Positions 1 to 5,208 of a stretch of DNA of 10,927 bases are shown piece by piece. The position numbers and the translations under genes were made by a program. The notes beneath the pieces are model-generated. The model made no database searches. It saw only the letters and a program-made list of their open reading frames with translations, and had not been told where the DNA came from. Numbering within the stretch: the stretch's first letter is position 1; each line of letters starts with the position of its first letter. Origin of the DNA: Actinomycetes bacterium (GTDB taxonomy: Bacteria > Actinomycetota > CALGFH01); the NCBI GenBank assembly GCA_030146615.1, contig JASLBL010000304.1, positions 1 to 10,927 on the forward strand, read 5' to 3'.

Positions 1-66
1 AGTTCACGATCGGCTGACCCTCTTCGTTTGCGGCAGGTCGGGGGCGGCCGTCCGGCCGAACGGTCT

Positions 67-87
67 CCCCCGCCGCTGCCGCGGGGG
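67..87 (+). other. Hairpin in the leader of the small ORF
   Basis: A 7-bp perfect inverted repeat (CCCCCGC at 67-73, GCGGGGG at 81-87) has a 7-base loop. It ends 25 bases before the ribosome site of the ORF at 128. It could be the terminator of a gene to the left of the window, a leader structure, or chance in very GC-rich sequence. There is no T-tract. Confidence 0.3.
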
Positions 88-127
88 CCGCCGAGGACGG
101 TCGGCCCATCGCAAGGAGGTGCTTGGC

Positions 128-298
128 ATGACCCGTCTGGCCCGATCCCTATTGACCGCGGTTCGGCGTAAGCAGCGCGCGCGGCCCGGTTTCGGTGGTC
201 CTGCCCGCGGCCTTGCAACTCTCGAAACTCTCGGAGAACAACTTCTCACTGCGACCGACACGCTGAGCTCGGCCCCATTGTCGGCCATGGGGAGATGA
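128..298 (+). CDS. Small basic hypothetical protein, 56 residues
   Basis: The ORF runs from ATG at 128 to TGA at 296-298. I do not recognise the product. Support comes from signals rather than homology: an eight-base perfect Shine-Dalgarno (AAGGAGGT, 113-120) lies 7 bases before the ATG, and a perfect 14-bp hairpin starts 3 bases after the stop. The N-terminal half is strongly basic (RSLLTAVRRKQRARPG, residues 6-21). The C-terminal half is mildly amphipathic and Ser/Thr/Leu-rich (LETLGEQLLTATDTLSSAP, residues 32-50). There is no signal peptide, cysteine pair or membrane helix. The overlapping minus-strand ORF across 4-288 has no ribosome site and low-complexity Arg/Pro composition, so I read this strand as coding. 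It could be a regulatory peptide, a small nucleic-acid-binding protein, or the remnant of a longer gene. Confidence 0.55.
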   Translation: MTRLARSLLTAVRRKQRARPGFGGPARGLATLETLGEQLLTATDTLSSAPLSAMGR

Positions 299-301
299 GG
301 C

Positions 302-334
302 GAGGGGACGCGGGCCCGGAGCCCGCGTCCCCTC
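302..334. terminator. Bidirectional hairpin terminator, 14-bp stem
   Basis: The arms GAGGGGACGCGGGC (302-315) and GCCCGCGTCCCCTC (321-334) are perfectly complementary, with a 5-base loop (CCGGA). The hairpin sits 3 bases after the stop of the plus-strand small ORF and 16 bases beyond the stop of the convergent dehydrogenase gene at 351, so it can end both transcripts. Neither side has a clear T-run, as is common in high-GC actinobacteria. Confidence 0.85.
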
Positions 335-350
335 TGCCCGGTGAAGCTGC

Positions 351-1925
351 CTACTTGCGGAAGACCTCATACACCGCGCCGTGGGAGAGCGAGACCACGA
401 ACAGGTTCCCGTTTGGGCCGGTGTCGATGTCGGTGCCGACCCCAAAGCCGCTGCCAAACAGCAGGCTCTCGCTCTCGGTGAGGTCGTGCTTGGCGGTGTT
501 GTCGGCCACCCGATCCTCAAGCCGCGGGTCGTCCACCGCGACCTTCTGCCGGTTGCCGGTCAGGTTGAAGCGGAACAGGTAGCCGCCCAAGGTCAGCGGC
601 GTGGCCGCCCCGGCGAACAGGTCGTTGCGGTATTGGGGTCCGAGCGCCCGGCTGGTCAGAAAGCCGATCCCCGCCGGCGGCACGGCGAACTTCCAGCTGA
701 ACTCCGGATCGCTGTAGCGGGACCCGGGCAGCGCAAACAGCCGCGACAGGGCCTCCTGGGGAGTGTCGGCGATGTTGGTCGGGGGCCAGCGCAACTGCTG
801 CAGCTGCGCCCCGGGCAGGCCGCCGGAGGGAGGCAGGGTGAGCTCGATCTGCTTGTACTGGGCGACCCGGGCCACCGGACCCATGACCTGGATCCAGCCG
901 CCGTTCATGCCCGGCTCCACCCGGTTCAGCTCATCGAAGGCGTCGTCGGCGTTCTGCTGGTCCCACAGGTGCCCAGCCACCGGATCAAAGGCGATCCCGA
1001 AGCTGTTGCGCAGCCCGTAGGCGAACAGCCGCTGCACGTTGCCGCCGGCCTCACCACCAAGCTGGGCACCGACCCCGAAGAACGGGTTGTCGGTTGGTGT
1101 GGAGCCGTCGTCGTTGAGGCGCAGGATGACCCCGCTCAGGTGGGCGTTGTCGGGCTCGGGTCCGCCGAACTGGTCGTCGGCGGTGGGTGGGGTCGGCCCC
1201 TGGGGCAGGTTCTGGGTCTGGCCGCGCCGGCCCAGATCCCCCACCGCGACATACAGCTTCCCGTCGGACCCGAACACCAGCACGCCGCCGTCGTGGTTGC
1301 CGCGCGGCGGCTGGGCGGCGTCGTTCTGCCCCGGGGGCTCGGGGGCGCCGTCGTGCTGGAAGGCGCGCAGCTTCAGCAGGTTGTGGTCGAACTCCAGGCT
1401 GGAGCCGGTCCATTGGAAGCGGTCGACCCGGTTGCCCAGCAGCGGCACCTGCAGGAGGTCGTCGGTGTCGGGTTGGCCGAACATCGCGGCGGGGTCATCG
1501 GAGCAGGTCTGCTCCTCGGGCCGGAACGGATCGGCGTCAAGCGGTGCGATGCTCCGGCAGCTCCAGAACAGGTAGACGCCGGGGTTGGCCGGGAACCTGG
1601 GGTGCAGGGCGATCCCGAGCAGGCCTCGCTCGGAGGCGAAGTTGACCGACAGGTCCAGGACCACGCTCTGGACGGCCCCGTCCACGACCCGCTTGACCTG
1701 GCCGGTGTTCTTCTCCAGGACCAGGAAGTCGTTGGGGCCCAGGAAGGCCAGTGCGCTGGGGGTGATCAGCCCACCGACCACGGTCCGCACGCCCAGGTTG
1801 GGGTCGACCACGGTGGGCCCGGTCTGGGCGCTGACCGGCGCGGTCGCGGTTGCCACGGACAGGGCAAGCCCGGCGAGGATCGCCACGCGCAGGACCACCC
1901 ACACTGACCGAATCGCTGGCTTCAT
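351..1925 (-). CDS. Secreted PQQ-dependent sugar dehydrogenase (glucose/sorbosone dehydrogenase family)
   Basis: The product is a 524-residue exported beta-propeller expected to oxidise a sugar or polyol with PQQ outside the membrane. I chose ATG at 1925-1923 because GGGAGG (1936-1931) lies 5 bases upstream. The in-frame ATG 12 codons earlier has no such site. The N-terminus is a Sec signal peptide (basic MKPAIR, a hydrophobic core, likely cleavage after APVSA). Family blocks follow in order: ERGLLGIALHPRFP; NHDGGVLVFGSDGKLYVAVGD, which carries the expected active-site His and the DGKLY/GD block; a YGLRNSFGIAFDP block with the Arg-Asn pair that contacts PQQ in soluble glucose dehydrogenase; and DELNRVEPGMNGGW. 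The last block (FGVGTDIDTGPNGNLFVV) closes the propeller. No cytochrome domain or membrane anchor is visible. The true substrate cannot be read from the sequence, and many family members are uncharacterised. It is convergent with the small ORF and shares the hairpin at 302-334. Confidence 0.93.
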   Translation of the reverse strand: MKPAIRSVWVVLRVAILAGLALSVATATAPVSAQTGPTVVDPNLGVRTVVGGLITPSALAFLGPNDFLVLEKNTGQVKRVVDGAVQSVVLDLSVNFASERGLLGIALHPRFPANPGVYLFWSCRSIAPLDADPFRPEEQTCSDDPAAMFGQPDTDDLLQVPLLGNRVDRFQWTGSSLEFDHNLLKLRAFQHDGAPEPPGQNDAAQPPRGNHDGGVLVFGSDGKLYVAVGDLGRRGQTQNLPQGPTPPTADDQFGGPEPDNAHLSGVILRLNDDGSTPTDNPFFGVGAQLGGEAGGNVQRLFAYGLRNSFGIAFDPVAGHLWDQQNADDAFDELNRVEPGMNGGWIQVMGPVARVAQYKQIELTLPPSGGLPGAQLQQLRWPPTNIADTPQEALSRLFALPGSRYSDPEFSWKFAVPPAGIGFLTSRALGPQYRNDLFAGAATPLTLGGYLFRFNLTGNRQKVAVDDPRLEDRVADNTAKHDLTESESLLFGSGFGVGTDIDTGPNGNLFVVSLSHGAVYEVFRK

Positions 1926-2032
1926 GAGAACCTCCCAGCTGGCAGGATTCGATGCCCGCACCTAGCGGCGAGGGCGGCTCCCCGTCCGCCTCGGAGGACA
2001 CCATCAAGCAGAGGCGTGGATTGTCGCTTCGC

Positions 2033-2049
2033 CGGCGGCATGCCCGCCG
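2033..2049. other. Short hairpin upstream of the dehydrogenase
   Basis: CGGCGG (2033-2038) and CCGCCG (2044-2049) form a 6-bp stem around a 5-base loop (CATGC). It lies about 108 bases upstream of the dehydrogenase start, in the stretch that must hold that gene's promoter. It could be a leader or operator structure, or chance. I could not pick out convincing -35/-10 boxes. Confidence 0.2.
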
Positions 2050-2103
2050 CGCGGGCAGACGCCAGGCGACCGCAACGGTGTTCGGGCTGTATTCCTCCTC
2101 AGG

Positions 2104-2340
2104 GATTTCGTTGGCCCGCCGCAGCCGCCAGTGCTCACGCTCTAGTTCGGCCATGCGCCAGCACCCCTGGGTGGTCACGCCCAGCGGCCGCCGTCGCTCT
2201 CGGCCTTCACCACCCAGTAGGGCAGCGGCTCGGTCGCGATGCCGAGCTGGCACACCACCCGGATGACGACCGCCGCAGCGCTCGTCGGTCTCTTGGATCG
2301 TCTCGGTGCCCTTCTCGGCAGGTGACCTCCGAGGGGTCAA
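2104..2340 (-). pseudogene. IS3-family transposase OrfA relic, frameshifted and truncated
   Basis: This is the decayed first ORF of an IS3-type insertion sequence, whose product binds the element's ends through a helix-turn-helix. Three pieces in two minus-strand frames line up with OrfA. An N-terminal piece (PRRSPAEKGTETIQE) starts at 2340. A helix-turn-helix piece in another frame runs from 2276 (VVIRVVCQLGIATEPLPYW, then VVKAESDGGR) to a TGA at 2177-2175. The leucine-zipper end returns to the first frame (GVTTQ, then MAELEREHWRLRRANEI), ending at 2104. Intact OrfA proteins continue after RRANEI with a segment like LKAASAFFA; here similarity stops. Shifts lie near 2280 and 2185. No OrfB (DDE integrase), terminal inverted repeat or target-site duplication was found. 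It is non-functional as written. Confidence 0.78.
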
Positions 2341-2345
2341 CTAGA

Positions 2346-2765
2346 GGTGGCGGCCGGCGATTCCCCTACTTGCTGGGACGGGTTGGATCGGTCCGAGCCG
2401 GTCCCTTAAGCTTCTGACGGCGACGGGCGTTGTCGTCGCTCCACGGCATGGGCCAGGCGGCAGCTGCTAGGGAGCAACCGACGTCTGGAACCTCATGTTG
2501 GAGGTCGGTCGGATCGGGCGAGACCGGCCGCAGCCCGTGGCGAACGTCGAGACGACAGTCACGGCTCTGTCGGGGGTGCGGACCTCCAGCCACCGCCCGG
2601 GCCGGACGGAGCGTCCTGGGCGAGCTCGCCCCCCAGGGTCTTGGTCTGGGACGCCTTCGCCCGTTCCAGGGTCGTCATCCGGCGTTGGTTTTCGGGGAAC
2701 CGGTCGCGGGATTGCATGGTTGATCGTTGAGGGAGCTGTTGGTGCGGCCGACCGCCGGTCGCCAG
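2346..2765. other. No supported gene
   Basis: About 420 bases without a supportable gene. Several ORFs of 75-101 codons overlap here in different frames, but none has a ribosome site, a recognisable domain or a balanced composition. The right end must contain the promoter of the CHRD gene beginning at 2782; no confident -35/-10 pair was found. Being next to the IS3 relic, it may contain more worn mobile DNA. Confidence 0.4.
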
Positions 2766-2781
2766 TGGACAAGGAGACAGG

Positions 2782-3244
2782 ATGAAGCGACCCCTTGTGA
2801 TCGTCGCCCTGGTCATTGCCGCACTGTCGCTGGCCGGCACGGCCTACGCCACCGACCTAAAGTTCACCGCCAGCTGACCGGAGCCCAAGAGCGACCCACC
2901 CCGGTTCAGACCGAGGGTGAGGGCGAGGCCAAGTTCGAGTCGGACGGGACCAGCGTCGCCTTCGAGCTGAAGTGGAAGGACTTGAGTAGTTCGGCGTTCG
3001 CCGCCCACATCCACTGTGGGGGGCCCGAGGAGGCCGGCCCGGTCGGGGTGACCCTCTTTGTGGGTGCAATGGGCGCCGAAGGGGAATCCAGGGCAGCTTC
3101 ACCGCGCCGGACCCGGGCAACGCCTGTGGTTGGGGGGACCTGGCCGATGTGCTGGAGGCGATGGCCACCGGCGGGGCCTACGTCAACGTCCACAGCACCC
3201 AATTCCGGGGAGGCGAGATCCGGGGACAGGTGACCGTCGACTGA
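2782..3244 (+). pseudogene. Secreted CHRD-domain protein, broken by two single-base frameshifts
   Basis: CHRD domains (named from chordin) are extracellular beta-rich domains, often found as single-domain secreted proteins in bacteria. ATG at 2782 follows AAGGAG (2771-2776) by 5 bases. Frame one gives a signal peptide (MKRPLVIVALVIAALSLAG, then TAYA) and TDLKFTAS before a TGA at 2875. Frame two resumes at 2874 with LTGAQERPTPVQTEGEGEAKF and later AAHIHCGGPEEAGPVGVTLF. Frame three resumes at 3086 with IQGSFTAPD and ends YVNVHSTQFRGGEIRGQVTVD before TGA at 3242. Both breaks look like one missing base: a C at AGC-TGACC (2871-2878), and a G in the GGGG run at 3081-3084. Restoring both yields an uninterrupted 154-residue protein with every core CHRD block. 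It is therefore either a very recent pseudogene or two sequencing errors. A perfect terminator follows. Confidence 0.88.
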
Positions 3245-3260
3245 CCTTCACCCCCTTCCA

Positions 3261-3293
3261 GACCCAGGGCGGGTCTGACACCCGCCCTGGGTC
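3261..3293 (+). terminator. Hairpin terminator after the CHRD gene, 14-bp stem
   Basis: GACCCAGGGCGGGT (3261-3274) and ACCCGCCCTGGGTC (3280-3293) are perfectly complementary around a 5-base loop (CTGAC). It starts 17 bases after the CHRD stop codon. Stem and loop sizes match the hairpin at 302-334. There is no T-run. Confidence 0.85.
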
Positions 3294-3299
3294 AGCTGC

Positions 3300-3685
3300 A
3301 GCGGCGGACGGCCGGGCACACACGACCACCCGAAGCGAACCGCACCTACGGGCCGCTCAGGTCCCCCGCGACCGCAGATGACAACGCCAGCTCAGGCAAC
3401 ACCATGGCCGAGCAGTACCGTGGTCGGGTGCGGTCGTTCGGCGCTACCGGCCCAGGGGCGAGATCGCAAGGTGACCTGACCGGACACGCTGCGCTTGGCA
3501 AGACCGCGCTGGAGCGTCCTTGCCGCCTCCTCGGCCGACCAACAGCGGGGGGTGGCAGAGCGGCACTGTAGGGCTCCTTCATGGCAGTCACTGCATCGAT
3601 GGAGACCCGACTTCGCCCGGATGCCTCCTTCCATGCCGAGGCCGATCACCAACCCACCACAACCCCACGACCAGATCAGGCGCGG
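3300..3685. other. No supported gene
   Basis: About 390 bases between the CHRD terminator and the stop of the small membrane protein. Overlapping ORFs of 70-90 codons exist on both strands without ribosome sites or recognisable domains. A minus-strand frame contains CSDCH, which has the form of a heme-c site, but nothing around it supports a cytochrome. No clear terminator for the 3689 gene was seen. Confidence 0.4.
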
Positions 3686-3688
3686 GGG

Positions 3689-4009
3689 TCATCGCGGGCC
3701 GAACCACTGATCCAGCACGCTGGTGGATTCAGCTTCCGGCTCGGCTGGGTGCTGGCGTCGGTCACGCCGCAGCCTGCGGAGCTGCCGGCGACGCTCCCGG
3801 CGCCCCTTGGTCACCCCCACCGAGGCCACCAGCAACACGGCAACGACAACGCCCACCATGGCCGCCATCGCCAGCAGCCAGCCCTGGGAGTAGCCGGTGA
3901 CCGGCTGGCCGAACACGGTGACCTCGGCGACCGCAGGGTTCTCCCAGACCAGGTCGCCCACGACCACACCGCCGGCGACCGCCAGCACGAACAGGAACAA
4001 CGCGGCCAT
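3689..4009 (-). CDS. Small two-helix membrane protein (LapA-like)
   Basis: A 106-residue integral membrane protein. ATG at 4009-4007 is preceded by GGAGGT (4021-4016) with a 6-base gap. Helix one is residues 1-20 (MAALFLFVLAVAGGVVVGDL). A short extracytoplasmic loop follows, containing VWENPAVAEVTVFGQPVTGYS. Helix two is about residues 44-64 (WLLAMAAMVGVVVAVLLVAS). A basic, probably cytoplasmic tail (KGRRERRRQLRRLRRDRR) ends in an acidic stretch and DQWFGPR. The layout of two helices, a hydrophilic loop with a V-x-V-F motif and a basic coil after helix two resembles LapA/DUF1049-type envelope proteins of actinobacteria. That assignment is from pattern, and no function is known for most of them. 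It stands alone between relic regions, so its intact frame and clean ribosome site suggest active selection. Confidence 0.8.
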   Translation of the reverse strand: MAALFLFVLAVAGGVVVGDLVWENPAVAEVTVFGQPVTGYSQGWLLAMAAMVGVVVAVLLVASVGVTKGRRERRRQLRRLRRDRRQHPAEPEAESTSVLDQWFGPR

Positions 4010-4026
4010 GTGGCAACCTCCACGAG

Positions 4027-4056
4027 GGTCTTGTCAGCCGCGGTCTTGTCAGCCGG
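4027..4056. repeat. Two-copy 15-bp tandem repeat
   Basis: GGTCTTGTCAGCCGC (4027-4041) is followed immediately by GGTCTTGTCAGCCGG (4042-4056), identical at 14 of 15 positions. On the minus strand the unit reads GCTGACAAGACC and lies 6 bases upstream of the ribosome site of the small membrane protein gene. The unit contains CTGACA, close to a -35 box. It may be a paired operator, a duplicated promoter element, or simple slippage. Confidence 0.7.
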
Positions 4057-4162
4057 CGGGTCGACGGCGGCCGTACGGCCAGGCTGCTCGCCGCCGCATC
4101 GGCGGACTGCTCCAACCCTCCATGCTCCTGCCGCCCTACCTGTAGGTGATGGCGGCCTTCAT

Positions 4163-4243
4163 GTAGACCTCGGCCTGCTTGTCCAACCGGCTAAGGCCAT
4201 TATTCGCAGGCCGCAGGACTACTACGTCAACGTCCACAACGCG
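4163..4243 (+). pseudogene. Fragment of a second CHRD domain
   Basis: One plus-strand frame reads VDLGLLVQPAKAIIRRPQDY and then YVNVHNA, ending at 4243. This is the C-terminal signature of CHRD domains, in which a helix leads into a (N/R)P-x-x-YYVNVH strand followed by a P-x-G-x-I-R-G-Q-L-like end. The GxIRGQ part is missing: the frame continues into unrelated sequence and stops near 4306. No start, ribosome site or upstream half of the domain is visible. It shares an exact 17-bp stretch (CTACGTCAACGTCCACA) with the CHRD gene at 3178-3194. It reads as the remnant of a second CHRD gene, more decayed than the one at 2782. Confidence 0.65.
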
Positions 4244-4413
4244 GCCCCAGCCAAGAGTTCTTCCTGGCGTCGCAGCCTTCACGTGAATGCTTCGGCTCCA
4301 GTCTAGGGATCGGGTGGGGCCGGCTCCCCGGTGACCGTCGTGTCGCTGTCGGGCCGGAGGGTGGCCGGAGGCCGCCCGCAGGGCCGGCCTTGAGGAGAGA
4401 AGAGAAAGTTGTA

Positions 4414-4539
4414 ATGAGCCGGAACCGTCAGCGGATTGACCGTCCGCCGTTTCCGGAAAACTGCCCTCCGGACGACTGGTGTCAGCATAGGTGTCCGGGG
4501 GTAGTGCTGGTCGCCATCCTGGTGTCTGCGGCGGTCTGA
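4414..4539 (+). CDS. Possible 41-residue Cys-containing small protein
   Basis: An ATG at 4414 opens 41 codons to TGA at 4537-4539. The product has a basic N-terminus (MSRNRQRIDR), a Pro/Cys-rich middle (PENCPPDDWCQHRCPG) with three cysteines, and a hydrophobic tail (VVLVAILVSAAV). The upstream stretch is unusually purine-rich (GAGGAGAGAAGAGAAAG, 4392-4408), but the GAGGAG is about 16 bases from the ATG, further than usual. I do not recognise it. It could be a tail-anchored microprotein or a chance ORF in decaying DNA. Confidence 0.2.
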   Translation: MSRNRQRIDRPPFPENCPPDDWCQHRCPGVVLVAILVSAAV

Positions 4540-5145
4540 GACCCGACGGATGTCGGCCGCGTAACGCGCGCCGGCCAGCGGTGTGGACAGGGCTGGACCC
4601 TGCGGCGCCACCGCGGACATGGCGGCTCATGTGGCGCGGCCGTCGCGGTCCGGACCGCTGTCACCGCAGGCCACGGCGGCCTCCTAGCGAGGACAGCGTG
4701 GTCGGTGTCCGGCCGGCATGGCTACCCGGCCATCCTGCTGGACAGGAGCGTTCCCCGCCGTAGACGCTGCCGGACCATCCGCTGTGGCCGTCCGGCATGC
4801 CGTCGTGTTTCGGACACCTCGACCGGACGGCTGCGTCCGGTGTCCGCCCGGCGGCTGCGATCGCTAGGGAACCGGTCGCCAGGTCCGGCGGCCGCTGGCG
4901 GGATGCAGCCGGCGCCGGTGGATGCAAGCGAGCCGGGCGGTCGGGCGCCCGCAGAGCTGGCCGCGGCCGGCACACTGGTGGTACGGCCCGGTGAGGACGA
5001 CGATGCTCGTCCTGGCGCCGATGTCCTTGGTCACGCCCGGTCCCATAACTCGGGATGGAACCAGGTTCCGGTCCAGTCCGGTCGCGGACATCGCTCGGCG
5101 CCCTGGCCCACCGGTCAGGCGAGAGCCGAACAGGCGGGATTCCCC
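4540..5145. other. No supported gene; self-complementary GC-rich stretch
   Basis: About 600 bases with no supportable gene. It contains a perfect 14-bp palindrome (GCGGTCCGGACCGC, 4645-4658), a bulged hairpin at 4811-4846 and several copies of GTCCGG. Long open frames run through it on both strands, as expected at this GC content, without ribosome sites or known motifs. Gene relics worn past recognition are possible. Confidence 0.4.
4811..4846. other. Bulged 13-bp hairpin
   Basis: CGGACAC (4811-4817) and CGGACG (4824-4829) pair with CGTCCGGTGTCCG (4834-4846) around a 4-base loop. This gives a 13-bp stem with a 6-base bulge (CTCGAC) on the left arm. It lies about 360 bases beyond the end of the FG-GAP gene, too far to be its obvious terminator. 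It may belong to a lost gene. Confidence 0.35.
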
Positions 5146-5146
5146 A

Positions 5147-5168
5147 GCGGCCAAGCCTGGGTGGCCGC
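5147..5168 (-). terminator. Possible terminator of the FG-GAP gene
   Basis: GCGGCCA (5147-5153) and TGGCCGC (5162-5168) form a perfect 7-bp stem with an 8-base loop, about 40 bases past the FG-GAP stop codon. It is shorter than the two 14-bp terminators in this window and lacks a T-run, so it is only a candidate. Confidence 0.4.
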
Positions 5169-5208
5169 GTGCGGTGCTCCCATGTGGACTCTGCCCCTCC
5201 GCTGTGGC

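Noticed and set aside
128..298. LETLGEQLLTA as a planctomycete-type N-terminal LE-x-LE-x-R-LLSA export motif
   Set aside because: The resemblance is loose (Gly-Glu-Gln in place of Glu-x-Arg), and the ORF ends instead of leading into a long surface protein.
381..1907. Plus-strand ORF of 508 codons across the dehydrogenase gene
   Set aside because: It mirrors the antisense strand of a clear PQQ-dehydrogenase gene. The peptide is Gly/Val/Gln-rich with no domain or ribosome site, as expected in GC-rich DNA.
3551..3600. tRNA-like start (GGTGGCAGAGCGGCA)
   Set aside because: It resembles the D-arm of Leu/Ser tRNAs, but no anticodon stem, TTCGA T-loop or closing acceptor stem could be found.
3392..3652. 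CSDCH, a heme-c-like motif in a minus-strand ORF
   Set aside because: A single five-residue match, with no signal peptide, axial ligand context or ribosome site.
4645..4658. Perfect 14-bp palindrome GCGGTCCGGACCGC as an operator
   Set aside because: A palindrome of this length is expected about once by chance in a GC-rich window of this size, and no intact gene start lies nearby.
4864..5154. Minus-strand ORF with GVTKDIGARTSIVVLTG
   Set aside because: It looks protein-like locally, but the rest is Arg/Pro-rich, there is no ribosome site and I recognise no family.
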